Source: Brachycybe producta (Eukaryota > Arthropoda > Diplopoda > Playtdesmida > Andrognathidae). From it: 64,000 bases of DNA. The position numbers were made by a program, and so were the translations under genes. Each line of letters begins with the position of its first letter. Within the stretch, counting starts at the first letter, position 1. Shown here in pieces: positions 51,840 through 64,000 of the stretch. The stretch spans positions 124,001-188,000 of the forward strand of contig JAUPFP010000059.1 in NCBI GenBank assembly GCA_036925085.1. Reading direction: 5' to 3'. The notes beneath the pieces were generated by a model that was not told where the DNA came from, did not search any database, and was given only the letters and a program-made list of their open reading frames with translations.

Positions 51840-52290
51840 CCTTGATTGCCAGTTTTAGAAACTAGAAGGGTAGCTTAATCACTTAAGGTGGCTGAATGGA
51901 TATTTATTTTGTTTTTGTCCTCCACTGCATTGACTAATGCGAAGCTCCGTAGATGTTTTTAGAAAATTTGGGACGCAAAAATGTCAAGTGAACTTTTTAT
52001 GGAAACAACATTAAAAAAAAACTTAAAATTGTTATCAAAACTAGAATGGTAACAGATTATGCTAAAAGTTTTTTTCATGACAATATATTAAAAAATAAAC
52101 ATTTTATAATTTAGTTTGAAAAAAAAGGACCCGTTTTTAGGTTTTTCCATTGACATTTCATGAAAAACTATTTTTCTCCTTTTGTAAAACTGTTATAAAA
52201 GTGAAAAACCTTTTAGCATTATCACCAACTATTCTAGTTTCTAAACACTATGAATTTTTTTTAAATTAATGTTTCTCATGAAAAACAAAC
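51840..52290. mobile_element. CTAGAAGGGTA-family fragments
   Basis: GTTTTAGAAACTAGAAGGGT at 51854, AACTAGAATGGTAAC at 52038 and TTCTAGTTTCTAAAC at 52233. Confidence 0.55.
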
Positions 52291-52299
52291 AAACAAGAC

Positions 52300-53270
52300 A
52301 GTCATATGACAGCAAATTGTCATATCTAGCTTCTAACCATATAAAAAGTCACAAAAGAAAATTACAAAATATTATTATGACAATTATTGTCATATTATTG
52401 CCATTGACTAGTGTCAATGGTGGTGTGCTGAATAATATGGCGGTTATAAAATAATTAAACACAATTAGTGACATCATATATTATGATTGTCACAATTTTA
52501 AAGCTTTTTTTTTCTGTAATGAGGCCCCAGAGTTCGAAAAATTACTAAAATATTTTTGTTTAGTTTGAAGTTCAGCGTGGATTATGGATTCACGAACACG
52601 TATTTAACTAGAGGGGCCACATTTTTAAGACTTATATACTTTTCACTGTGTAATAATATTATAGAACATAATCTTTACTCATGAGATTATATTTTAAAAG
52701 ACAAGTTGAAAGAATATTTTAGTTAAGAAACAAGACTTATAGAGAGTAGAATGACAAGAAAGTCAATGGAGGGAGGTTTCTCTTGTTTTAAGGTTGTTGT
52801 TGCTATGTTAATGTCAATGAAAATTAGTTGGTTGCTTTTAATTTATAATGAAGACATCAGTTAAGCTACTTATATGTTTCATAAGGGGGTTTCCCCCCTA
52901 CCCCCCCGCTTATAATATGGACAAAACAGGGTTCTAAAATTGTAAAACCCTGATTTAAGAAGCTTCTTTTCCATCACCTTTATTTTTTTTTCTATATATA
53001 AAGTCATCAATCTCATCATCATCATCATCATCAATGTTCATTTATTTGTATTGTATTGGACATGATCACTTGAAATGATCATTCTAAAAGCTTCGAGATT
53101 TAATTAATGGTGGACGCGGTTGGTTGACATGCAAAGAAGAAGAAAAAAAAAGCACAGTCCAAATGGATAAAACATGCATAAAACTACAGGCAATGCACAT
53201 CAAATAGATCTCTCTCTCTCTCTTAAATAAAACAGCTATGAAATAATAAATAGCAACCACGTACTGGCTC
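52300..53270. other. Non-coding stretch
   Basis: ATC trinucleotide tract at about 53010-53033; AT-rich otherwise. No gene seen. Confidence 0.35.
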
Positions 53271-53280
53271 GGGTCTTAAG

Positions 53281-53405
53281 GTGAATAAAACACACGTGGC
53301 CTCCGCCCTATTCACTATCATTGACTGGAGCCACGTGTGTGTGTTTTTTTCACTGGTTGAAATTTCGAGAAAGTTCAAATTTTCACCCCAGTGGAAACAA
53401 GGCCT
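53281..53405. mobile_element. Foldback MITE, AGGCCTTGTTTCCAC family, copy 3 (left end lost)
   Basis: CACACGTGGCCTCC and GAGCCACGTGTGTG face each other; the intact right end is CCAGTGGAAACAAGGCCT. Confidence 0.7.
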
Positions 53406-53516
53406 AAACGTTGAACGACTACTGACGTGCAAGTTAGGACAGGTTGCTGCATGCGTTCGTGACATGTGCCAAGTGGCATGTCCTTGACGAATGTAGTGTA
53501 GAAAATGAAAAGGGAC

Positions 53517-53928
53517 GGTGAAAGTGCAAAAGGAAGATGAAAGTGCAGAAGGAAGATGAAAGTGCAGAAGGAAGATGAAAGTGCAGAAGGAAGATGAAAG
53601 CACAAAAGGAAGATGAAAGTGCACAATGAAGATGAAAGTGCAGAAGGAAGATGAAAGCACAGAAGGAAGATGAAAGTGCACAAGGAAGATGAAAGTGCAA
53701 AAGGAACATGAAAGTGCAGAAGGAAGATGAAAGTGCAGAAGGAAGATGAAAGTGCAAAAGGAAGATGAAAGTGCAGAAGGAAGATGAAAGTGCACAAGGA
53801 GGATGAAAGTACAGAAGGAAGATGAAAGTGCAGAAGAAAGATGAAAGTGCAAAAGGAAGATGAAAGTGCACAAGGAAGATGAAAGCGCACAAGGAAGATG
53901 AAAGCGCAAAAGGAAGATAAAAGCGCAC
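53517..53928. repeat. 19-bp minisatellite, about 22 units
   Basis: Unit GAAGATGAAAGTGCAGAAG with variants CAAAAG, CACAAG and AAGCGCA. Nineteen is not a multiple of three, so three minus-strand frames are open through it; these are not genes. Confidence 0.95.
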
Positions 53929-53939
53929 GTGTGTGGACA

Positions 53940-54040
53940 TAGCTATTGGCGAGTGTAGTTTGCCACCTATGGAGGGTTGGATGCGCCATCTACCTTGTAT
54001 TTTACACAAGTAAATGTATTTTAATATGGAGCCCTCTTAA
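53940..54040 (-). mobile_element. AGATGGCGCC element, fragment 4
   Basis: GGCGAGTGTAGTTTGCCACC, GCGCCATCTACCTTG and GGAGCCCTCTTAA; only the 5' end of the element. Confidence 0.75.
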
Positions 54041-54124
54041 GTGATTGAGCTACTCTTTTAGTTTCTAAAAGACTTTCAAAGTTTCTCTTCATTTTGCAAC
54101 TGAAAGATAGAATTAAAAATTTCA

Positions 54125-55270
54125 GAAAAGACAAAATATGAAATAAAGTAAGAAAAATACAAATGACATTGAGTTGAGAATGAAGAAAAAAAAAGTCCAT
54201 TTGGAGATTTTGTAATTTCATCCTTCAGGGAGAGAGGAGATATTCTTGGCACAATAATGATCCATTTTTTATTAGCATGTAGTCTAAATATGAAGGAATC
54301 ACTGGGAATTATAGGAGTACATCCAAAATATATATAAAAATGATAGAAATATTCATCTATATATACTGTATATTATACAATGTTGCAAAATCATCTCTTT
54401 CTACTTTGAGCCGCTCAATACCTGGTTCAGTGCCAAAGTACGAAATAAAACTGAAATGTCCAATTGGCATCATTTTTACCGAAACCCCCTATAATAATAA
54501 TGATAAAAATATTAATAAAATGTCATATAATCCCATTCTAATATAGTAGGGAAAAAAAGGTGAGTTAACTAGATTCGTCAAACTATTACTAAAGATTTTG
54601 ATAAAATAATAAAAATTATAATTAAGATTTTAGATAAATGGGTGCATTCGGAAACTAAAAAAGAAAGTAAAATCTAAATTATCCGATCTCGCTAATCCAG
54701 ACTGACTTTTGTCATAATATAAATTATGTGGTTTAGTTTATTAAGTGTTTTTGATTTTTAACTTCCCTATAGTGAAGGAGAGAATTACGGCGAATTTCCA
54801 CGATGATCTCCACTTTCAGTAATCCGGACTGCCAGTTCCGGTCCCATTTAGTCACAGATAATCGAGATCTGTAAAGAGAAACAGAAAAAGTAACATTCGA
54901 AAACAACATGTGGTTGGAATGTCTTTAAATAAAACTTATTCGTGGAAAAATTCTAGCTCCATCTATCGTTTTAAGCATCTAATCCAGCATACTTGATTTC
55001 TCGAGAAGATTAAGATTAAATATGGCGATTTTCATTGTGTAGGTCATAATTTTTTTAAAAAAAATGTGTGTATTGGTGATGTCATTTTCGCACCATGCAT
55101 TCCTCATGCAAGGCTTTCTATGGCTTCATATTTGAGAAGAAAATGGCAAGCACATCCGGAATTTCTTTTCTTTTAAAGAATTGTCTAGAAGGTGGAGCAG
55201 TTCTTCTTGATTATTTACACTTCGAAGAGACAATATTTATTTAGTTTCTAAACTGTGCTCAAAATAAATC
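54125..55270. other. Non-coding stretch with a possible pogo/Tigger-like trace
   Basis: ATCCGATCTCGCTAATCCAG, AGTAATCCGGACTGCCAG and GATAATCGAGATCT (54680-54870) resemble ends of pogo-type elements. Nothing else is supported. Confidence 0.3.
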
Positions 55271-55274
55271 AGTT

Positions 55275-55745
55275 ATACGATGGTTTTATGAATAGCTGAT
55301 TTTCAAACTCTTGGTTATTCTGTCTTTCAGAAGCAAAGTTAAGAAAAACTAGAAAGTTTTTTTTAGAAACTATAAGGGTAGCACAGTCATTGAAGAGTAT
55401 TTTCATTTTTTGTCTTCAAATTTTTTCTTCAAATAAGGTTTATTAAAAATGTTGAAATTAAGATATTTTATGAACAGTTGATTTTCAAACTTATGGTTAT
55501 TCTGCCATTCAGGAGCATGAATATTTTTCAAAATAAACTTTTTATAGAAAGAAAAATTAAAAAAAAACATTGTCTGCTTAAAGTTGGGTCATTTTCAAAC
55601 ACATTTTAAAAGGTATTGAATATGAAAATATTTTTAGTGATTAAATTACCCTTCTAGTTTCTAAAACACCTTCAAGTTTTTCTCTTTTATTTTACACGTG
55701 AAAGACAGAATAATGCAGAATTCGAGAGTCGTTTACACTTCCCCA
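55275..55745. mobile_element. CTAGAAGGGTA-family foldback, long copy
   Basis: GGTTTTATGAATAGCTGATT, CTTTCAGAAGCAAAGTT and TTTAGAAACTATAAGGGTA on the left; TACCCTTCTAGTTTCTAAAA and GAAAGACAGAATAA on the right. Confidence 0.75.
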
Positions 55746-55749
55746 TAAG

Positions 55750-56068
55750 TAGTTATTGTGAAAACTAATAGAAATGAAAGTTTTTTTTCTCTCATATGAT
55801 GAGAAAATAGAGAAATTCTTTCGAGTAATTAACTTGTAATAAGTTAATAGTTCTTAGTAATAAAAAAAACCACGTTTGAAATAAACTTTTCAAAAAGTTT
55901 TAACCACATTTCTATAAAACTGAAAACGACTTTCTCCTTAAAAAAACAAAGTCACAATGATTTTTTTTTTAAATAAAACACAATAGCATTGCAATTTTTG
56001 AACAAACCAACTTCCCATATAATCGAAATTCTTTCGAATGACGTTTTGTTGCAACAATTTAGCATATA

Positions 56069-56101
<33 letters not shown>

Positions 56102-56755
56102 ATAATAATAATAAACCGTAGTGTTTGTATGTGTTAGGTCCTATGTGTGTGTTGAGAGAAAGAGAGAGAGAGAGAGAGAAATTGGAAATATAGCTAAAAG
56201 GCTCAAAAGCAAACCAACCATGAGAAACAGTCATGTAATAAAAGGTTGAAATGGGGTTGGAGAGTAGAGGGGTAAAGGGTTAAAAGGGAAAGTTAGTAAA
56301 AGAGGGACCTTCTCCCCACACGCGTGGATGGACTAATAGGCAATTTCCCCCCCCCCCTTTTTATTCCAATCTGAAAACATGAAACCATTTTAGGTGTGAA
56401 TGCATATAAAACAGAAAACTATAAAATCTCTATTAACTTTCAAGAAAAGTTCTTAATATTCACCAACTCTCTCTCTCATACATTGAATGGGCATTTAACT
56501 GACCACAACAACCCCCCAAAAAACTTTTTGATTGCAAAACTATTTACCACTTTTTTTTTGAGCAAAAAAGAAAACTATAAAAAAGTAGAGGAATTTTTGA
56601 AAAATTGGGCAACGTATTCTCCTATTTTGCCAAAATGTTTCTTCTACCTTTCCAAATTGTAATACAACATGAATAAAAATCAGTAAGATTTGATTCTTCA
56701 AATATGGAGAAAACAAGGCCCTTTATTATAATGACTGACTTTTAACCAAATATAC
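55750..56755. other. Non-coding stretch with simple repeats
   Basis: (AAT)n at about 56070-56113, GA tract at 56160-56180, C-run at 56347-56356. No gene seen. Confidence 0.4.
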
Positions 56756-56760
56756 ATATA

Positions 56761-57560
56761 TACAAAGTGTCTCAAATAATGTATACACACTTTGGTTGTT
56801 AATAACTGCCATATTTATTTTCTTAAATTTAATTTAATAATTTTGGAATTGGTAAGTATGCTCGTAAATGTTACAATAAAGATTAGATATAAACACCATT
56901 ACATGTTTTATATTTAAATGAGCCTTAATGATGCATTATCTAAATTCTAAAGCATTCAAAATGTTGTCTTTTCTATAGCAAGGTTGTTACTGACATCCGT
57001 AACAAAATGATCTGCAAACACCATTGTAATTGTTCGATACAATACATACATTGTCGCACAATTGATGTTTGTAGATCAGTCTCTCTTACCAATATCACCA
57101 TTGCGAATTGGTGACATTTTGAAAACTTGACTTTTTTTTTTTACTTGAGATAATGCATTATTTAAACATAAAACATGCATGCAATGCTGTTATATCTAAT
57201 CTTTTATTATAATAACATTTAGGGTTGGAACTTGGAACACAAAGACGACTTTTCAGCTACAAAATGAAGTCGAAGGTCGCTGGACTGTTGTCGCAATGTA
57301 TTTTCTATGGAAAGACACCAACTTTGGCAAATAGGCGACTTTTAGCTGTGTGCCAAGGATGACGTCTTTTCATTGCGACGACAGTTGAGCAACATTCGAC
57401 TTCATTTTGTCGCCGAAAAAAAAGTCTTTCAAAAGTGGTCTGTGTGCCAAGGCCCCTTACTCTTAATTATAAAATTCTTAAAATAAAATTTAAAAAAATA
57501 AAACATGGCGGTTATTAACAACTAAAGTGTTCATGAATTTTTTTAGAGAGACACTCTGTA
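56761..57560. mobile_element. Tc1/mariner-like MITE, copy 2, split by a Harbinger-like element
   Basis: Ends TACAAAGTGTCTC and GAGAGACACTCTGTA; inner CACTTTGGTTGTTAATAAC and GTTATTAACAACTAAAGTG match the copy at 1575. About 560 bp without the insertion. Confidence 0.8.
57222..57456. mobile_element. Harbinger-like MITE nested in the mariner-like copy
   Basis: TTA at 57219-57221 and 57457-57459 flank it. Interior CAAAATGAAGTCGAAGGTCG and right end CTGTGTGCCAAGGCCCC belong to the GGCACACAG family. Confidence 0.8.
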
Positions 57561-57569
57561 TATATATAT

Positions 57570-58205
57570 AGAGACATTTTATTTGCCTTTTCTTCTAATT
57601 GCCTAAAAAGAATATAAAACGATCCCATTATGTACATTACGTGCAAAGAATGATACAATTTATAATTTGTTGTGTATAATTCCTGTGTATTTAAATTCGT
57701 GTGAATGAAGCGTCATTATAGAGAAAAAAAACCCCAAAAAATAGATATAGAAGAAGAAGAAGAAATAGGCCACAAAAATGTGTCTAATTAAACTCATTTG
57801 AAAGTTAGGAACTTAAAACATTTTTCTCTCTCTCTTTCTGTCTATCTTTCTTTTCAAGTCCCAAATGAACAAGTTCATTTTCAAAGTAGTTACAACAAAA
57901 GTTAATCGTTTCAATTCATTTAAATTGCAACAACATGCACAGGACTCTTTATTATATACATTGTTGTTACATTTATTTAGCTATATATGTGTATAAACAA
58001 CACAAGATCAAATGAAAAGTTATTTTCAAATGATGGAAAACTGCGATCAGAACAAACTCGGAAATTGTTCAACTTTTAATTATCTCTCTCTCTCTCTCTC
58101 TACACTAGAGCTAAAATGCATTTTAGTTATTTTGATTGTTTTTAAGCAGATGACACTTACAGCAGACACTATTATTTTAAATTTTTGTCTTTAAAAAGTT
58201 TACTT
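57570..58205. other. Non-coding stretch
   Basis: CT tracts at 57825 and 58085; AT-rich otherwise. No gene seen. Confidence 0.35.
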
Positions 58206-58209
58206 TCTA

Positions 58210-58519
58210 ATACCTAGTACACACACACACCTTATAATTTAAATGCATTGAAATAATAAACGTGTTCTACAGAGTCCTGTGAAGGGCAAACAAACAATAT
58301 GTCGAATTCAATTTATTCAGTTAATCATCTGAAAATATTGAGTTAATACTTAAATATAATATAGAAACAATTGACAAAATATTGATTTTGTATTTCAATT
58401 TTAAAATATTAATAATAAAAGTCAATTTTTATTTGGTTCATGTCCTTAACTGGATTCCGTATAATTCACCTAAACACATTTAATTTGAATTCATTTAACT
58501 CATGTGTGTATAAAGGTAT
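58210..58519. mobile_element. ATACCTNGTACACAC element, copy 2 (inverted)
   Basis: Reverse complement of 40848-41154 along its whole length, e.g. AATAAACGTGTTCTACAGAG, CAAACAATATGTCGAATTC and GGATTCCGTATAATTCACC. Confidence 0.85.
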
Positions 58520-59115
58520 AAGATAACAATATGAAAATACCCTTAAGTGACTACAATCTTACCTTCTTCTAGTTTCTCTTAATTGTTTGCTCTTCTGAAA
58601 GAATAATTAAAGAGTCCAGAAATCAGCTGTTCATAAACCACCTTAAACGAATGAGTTACATTTCTAGTTTCTAAAACATTTTCAAGTTTCTTCAGAAACT
58701 TTAAATTCTTTTCTTCAGGAGAAAGAACAAAACGTGTGACACATCAAGGTTCCAACGTAGAAATACCCTGTTGAAGGGTATTCAATGAAATAGGGATTTT
58801 CTATGTTTGGAAAGTGGGAATTGGGGATCAAATTAGATCTCCTAGACCGAAGTTTCTAAATATGAGAGACGTGAAGATGAATTGCATTTTGAGATTAGAA
58901 GAGGCTAAACAAAATATTCAATGGTAGTTTTTCATTATTGAATTTTTTTTCTCTTTGTAGATTTAAGAGAAATTATAAAATTGCAGCTATAGCGAATATT
59001 TCAAATAGAAAGAATGTGTTAATATAATATCTTAAAATAAAGTTTAACTTTATGTGAAAAAGCAAAATAAACAAAACTTTCCAAATTACACATATATCCA
59101 CTAAACCAAAAATTT

Positions 59116-59330
59116 CTAACAGGCCCATAGTGCTGTAAAATGTACTGTAAATGGCTTATTTCTGACCCTATTCAATGGTACAGTTGGTACCCCCTTCAAA
59201 GTAGTAGTCTCTTTATGGATGGATACACCAAAGTCAGCTGTTTTCCGACTTGCAGCGTCAAAGTGACGTCCTATGATGATTTTCAACATTGGAAACAAGA
59301 AAAACAAAATCGCATGTAACGAGATCTAGT
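59116..59330 (-). pseudogene. Mariner-type transposase C-terminal fragment, minus strand
   Basis: The minus strand reads FFLFPMLKIIIGRHFDAA, the motif that follows the third catalytic aspartate region in mariner transposases (family form FFLFPKLK...GRHFD). Upstream sequence is out of frame or stopped, and downstream homology is lost. Only a decayed C-terminal piece remains. Confidence 0.6.
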
Positions 59331-59457
59331 GATTATAGACAGGAATTTTTGGAGGGCCAGGTCTTTACAAAAAAAAGTGTGAGCCAGTGCAAACTGCCTT
59401 CTCTATTCGACAATTCCTTCCTACATGTATAGCTAAATAACAAATCCTGTAATGCAA

Positions 59458-59691
59458 CACCTTCCATAGAATCCATACTTACCAGCGATTTTTTTTTTCC
59501 TGTTTCTATTATTGAAAATCATCAAAGGACGTCTCTTTGATGATGTGATTGAAATTAAAGCCAAAAGGCTCAAATGAGCGAGTATTCTCAACAGTGTTCT
59601 ACAAAAAAAGGACTTCCAAGAGCACTTTCGAAAGTCGGAAAAAGGCTGGTTTTGGCGTATTAATTCGTAAGAAGACTACTTTGAATGGGAT
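59458..59691 (+). pseudogene. Mariner-type transposase C-terminal fragment, plus strand
   Basis: Reads a decayed HPPYSPDLAP-like block with a stop, then FFFLFLLLKIIKGRLFDDV, KKDFQEHFRK, W..RINS and EDYFEWD, the order of a mariner transposase C-terminus ending in a YFEGD-like tail. At least three in-frame stops. It faces away from the minus-strand fragment at 59116, about 130 bp apart. Confidence 0.7.
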
Positions 59692-59725
59692 GCCATCTTG
59701 AATAGGATCCAGGACTCCAAGAGCC

Positions 59726-60313
59726 CGTTTCACAAAACTACAAGTCTTGTCCGTAACAATTATAGGTTACAAGCCCTTGTCATCACAATTTGTTGGTTAC
59801 AGGTGTTTCACGAATATTTGTAAACAAAACTACAAGTCTTGTGAGTAACGATTGTAGCTTATAAGTTATAAGTGTAGGTAACAAGTTGTTTGGGAACAAG
59901 TGTAGTGTGTCAGTATTCATTAAATACGCGTTTTTCCCCTTTACAATTACAATTACAAATAGTACTCTGCTAGCAGCCAAATAGGCCTATGACAGAGGGA
60001 CATAAAAGTCCACATGCAGCCTGTGTGTGATTCCATAGTGTCAACAATGTCTTAAAATATTGCATTAGGAAATTAGCTGTATTTTAAAAGAAATACGAGA
60101 TAGTAAGGACATTCTTGTTTGATTTCAAAACACTTGTAAAACAATCTACCTACCTTTTGAGTTAAGTAGAAAATCTTTAGTTGGCAACAAGTGTGTCAAC
60201 TACACTTTGTTAGTTACGAGTAATTTTTTGTGGTTTACAAGTAATTCACTTGTAAAATTGTAAAAAAAAATTCACTTGTAATTACAAGTGTACACTTGTA
60301 CTTTTGTGAAACG
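59726..60313. mobile_element. CGTTTCACAAAACTACAAGT foldback element
   Basis: Ends CGTTTCACAAAACTACAAGT and ACTTGTACTTTTGTGAAACG. Many internal ACAAGT/ACTTGT words in both senses. About 590 bp, no ORF. Confidence 0.75.
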
Positions 60314-60319
60314 CTAATA

Positions 60320-61770
<1,451 letters not shown>

Positions 61771-61778
61771 ATTTTATA

Positions 61779-62150
61779 CCTCGTTTCCACTACAAAAAAT
61801 GAACTGCAGTTAATTTTTTTAGTTTAAACAATAGTGGTTACATTAACCATGATTACATTTTTGAACAATGAAGTTAACTCAGTTGCATTGACACAATGTG
61901 GTTGATTTCCTGTTTTCAAACAAAATTTAGCCTACAAACAACATGGCTGATAGTGAGAGCAGTCAATTTTCGACTGAATTAGGAATGAAAATTTCACAAA
62001 TTGTACAACAGTTTAACAGAAAGTGACACAAAACCATGTATCTTAAAAATGGATAAACAGTAAAGTACCATTTCTAGCTTGTCTGCAGTTAACTATAAAC
62101 TTGGTTATGTAACTGCAGTTAATTTTTGGACAGGAAATTAAACATTAGAA
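61779..62150. mobile_element. CTCGTTTCCACT element with a short MADSESSQ frame
   Basis: Left end ACCTCGTTTCCACTAC resembles the AGGCCTTGTTTCCAC family; AACTGCAGTTAATTTTT is present near both ends. A 27-codon frame starts MADSESSQFSTELGMK (from 61941). Function unknown. Confidence 0.4.
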
Positions 62151-62266
62151 TAGGGTTCCAACTTTGATCCGAATTTATCTATCTTGGAACCCCAGCTGAG
62201 AGGGTTCACGTTGAAACTTCAAATGCCAAGTTTTTTCTTTTATCCTTACTATTTTTTGTCATCAAT

Positions 62267-62574
62267 TAGGGCTCGGATTTTTATGCAATATCAAGCAAAA
62301 TTGTTTCTCACTTTGTGACCCAAAAGCCAATTGTGAAGTAACAATGCCGTTTAGATCAACCAACAGTTATGATTTTTTCGATCAAAAACACTGGTTAAAG
62401 GCTCGAAATGACAACTGAGAGTAACCAGACATCTAGCCTCTAACGAGCTTTTTTGATTAGAAAAAAAAGGATAATTGCAGTTGCTCTCTAATGATGATGA
62501 TTACTTCACAAATTGGCACTTGAGCCACAAATTGAGAAACATTTGCTTGATATGGCATAAAAATCCGAGCCCTA
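62267..62574. mobile_element. hAT-like foldback, TAGGGCTCGG copy 3
   Basis: Ends TAGGGCTCGGATTTTTATG and CATAAAAATCCGAGCCCTA, 308 bp. Flanks share GTCATCA with a one-base gap, close to an 8-bp duplication. Confidence 0.85.
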
Positions 62575-62579
62575 GTCAT

Positions 62580-63845
62580 CATAAAATGAGGAAAATAACA
62601 AGATATTTCTCTGATTAAATTCTTTAAAAGTTTAGAGAAAGAGAGAAAGAGAAACAAAAATTGTTTTGAACCAACAACAAATTGACTTTCTAAATATAAT
62701 TCTGATGAGTCAGTGATGACCCAACTCTTTAAAATATGTTTTTGTCATCAATAATTCTGAACTGTTTTACATCTGTCATATGCTGCACTTAGCTTTTTAT
62801 CTTATTTATATGAAAATAAATCATACAAGAAGAGTTCCACCTATTATAGAATGTATGGCAGTGGTTCCCATGCTTTTTTTTTGTTGTTCATGGCACAATA
62901 TCTTATGCTTAGAGAAATCGCGGCACACCTAGCAAAACTCACGGTGTACTTTTAGAAACTACCAGTTTAGTGCTTAAGTTTTAAAGTGTTTTCCAGATAA
63001 AAGTGAAAATTTAATTGAAAATATTAAATTATATAAACGTAATCAATGTAACATTCAAAATGTTGCAGCACACTTCTAACAAAACTCATGGCACACCCTT
63101 TGAGAATCACTGCTGTATGGTGAGTTTTATAGAAATTTGTGTAAGATCTGGTAGTACGAGTACTAGTGGGTGTTAAATATGGCTCTTGTGCCAATAATGT
63201 CAAATGTGGCTCTTGTGCCAACATTGTCAAAATGTGGCCCTTGTGCCACTAGTTGGAAATGGGGAGCTAGCTGTCATTGAAGTTGATAATGTGCAATATG
63301 GGAGTGAGATTTGTCTCTTGTCAAATGGCCAGTAAAAATGTTCAGTGCCCCTTATATCTTGAATGGCACTTTTTTTTTAAGAAAAAAAGAATATGTTCAC
63401 TCAAAAGTTGTTGGAATGCCAAGAAAAGCAGAAAGATGGAGGGAGAGAGGGAGATATGACGAGAGATAGATAAAGGGAAAGAGAGAGAGAGGCTTAGAGA
63501 GTATTGATGTTATTTCATTCTGAACATCCCAGAGTGTCATCACTTGAAATTCCGTCTACGAAACTCAAATCTTCCACTTGATAAAGTAAAAAGAGAGAGT
63601 AGAAAAAGAATGTCATATATATAGAGAGCATTGGTTCATATTCATATAATGTATGATGGTAGGACGTTACTTTATCACTTTCTCTCTTATATTTCACTTT
63701 TTCTTTCAAAGTAAACTTTTTTTTAAGAACAAAAAAAAATTCTAAAATAACGTTTGTTTAAGATGGGTTTATGAACAACTGATTTTTTAAAATTCTTGAT
63801 TAATTCTGTCTTTCAGTAGAGAAAAATCAAGAGAGAAAAAAAAAA
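62580..63845. other. Non-coding stretch
   Basis: TGTGGCTCTTGTGCCAA repeats near 63180-63250; GA tracts near 63440-63490; a CTAGAAGG-family trace (GATTTTTTAAAATTCTTGAT) near 63780. No gene seen. Confidence 0.35.
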
Positions 63846-63851
63846 CTTAAG

Positions 63852-63971
63852 AGGTGGGACGAATCGTAAATTTTATCGAATCCGAATCCTAAAAGGTTCT
63901 CGAATCCTTCCTATAAGAATCCTATATTATTCAGATACAAATAAATGAAATAATATTAAATATTAAATTAC
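63852..63971. mobile_element. hAT-type MITE, second copy (left part)
   Basis: GAGGTGGGACGAATCG, TCGAATCCGAATCCTAAA and ATAAGAATCCTATATTAT match 16995-17150. Confidence 0.8.
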
Positions 63972-64000
63972 TAGTGGGGTAACCCGTCATAAATGACGTG
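63972..64000. mobile_element. Start of a TAGTGGGGTAACCCG element, cut by window end
   Basis: CTAGTGGGGTAACCCGTCAT interrupts the hAT copy after TTAAATTA. The same end, inverted, is at 47117-47144 (ATGACGGGTTACCCCACTAG). Confidence 0.6.

Noticed and set aside
53223..54009. Three overlapping minus-strand open frames of about 190-230 aa, rich in Phe/Leu/Ser
   Set aside because: They are produced by a 19-bp minisatellite that is open in all three frames.

Overview
The window is nuclear DNA of an animal: AT-rich, with spliced genes, many short non-autonomous DNA transposons and microsatellites. A thyroid-hormone-receptor-type nuclear receptor points to a bilaterian. Introns in the first 23 kb are mostly 50-700 nt, which suggests a compact invertebrate genome; an ascidian-like tunicate would fit, but nothing here proves the lineage. 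There is no bacterial operon, CRISPR array or prophage.

Region 1 (1-23 kb) is gene dense. In order: the last six exons of an SLC4 chloride/bicarbonate exchanger (+, 251-2211, 5' part outside the window); complete cyclin C (-, 4727-7218, eight exons, 303 aa); a 22-exon U2SURP/SR140 splicing factor (+, 10371-16674, 930 aa); and a seven-exon thyroid hormone receptor-like nuclear receptor (+, 18588-23032, 416 aa). I rebuilt all exon structures by matching GT-AG sites and phases to the conserved protein families. SLC4 and cyclin C converge; cyclin C and U2SURP diverge from a 2.8-kb spacer filled with MITEs and tRNA-like SINE heads.

Region 2 (23-64 kb) has no confidently complete protein gene. It holds an RNase MRP RNA gene with its own pol III signals (about 27305-27574), a broken MADF-domain gene (23272-23725, -), two decayed mariner-type transposase ends in inverted orientation (59.1-59.7 kb), a cluster of four perfect CRE octamers (24976-25337), a possible first exon at 24.7-24.9 kb and a possible 5' leader at 42.3-42.7 kb. 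The rest is a mosaic of foldback DNA elements. I recognise at least nine families, several with clear target-site duplications: 8 bp (hAT type), TAA/TTA (PIF-Harbinger type) and TA (Tc1/mariner type).

The genes do not form a pathway. Cyclin C (Mediator kinase module), U2SURP (U2 snRNP/splicing) and RNase MRP (pre-rRNA processing) are housekeeping; the receptor and the anion exchanger are physiological regulators. The most unusual signals are the receptor's altered second zinc finger and missing AF-2, the within-copy matching of arms in the GC-box/CRE foldback elements, the CRE cluster, and a stop-free 78-nt GC-AG intron in U2SURP.
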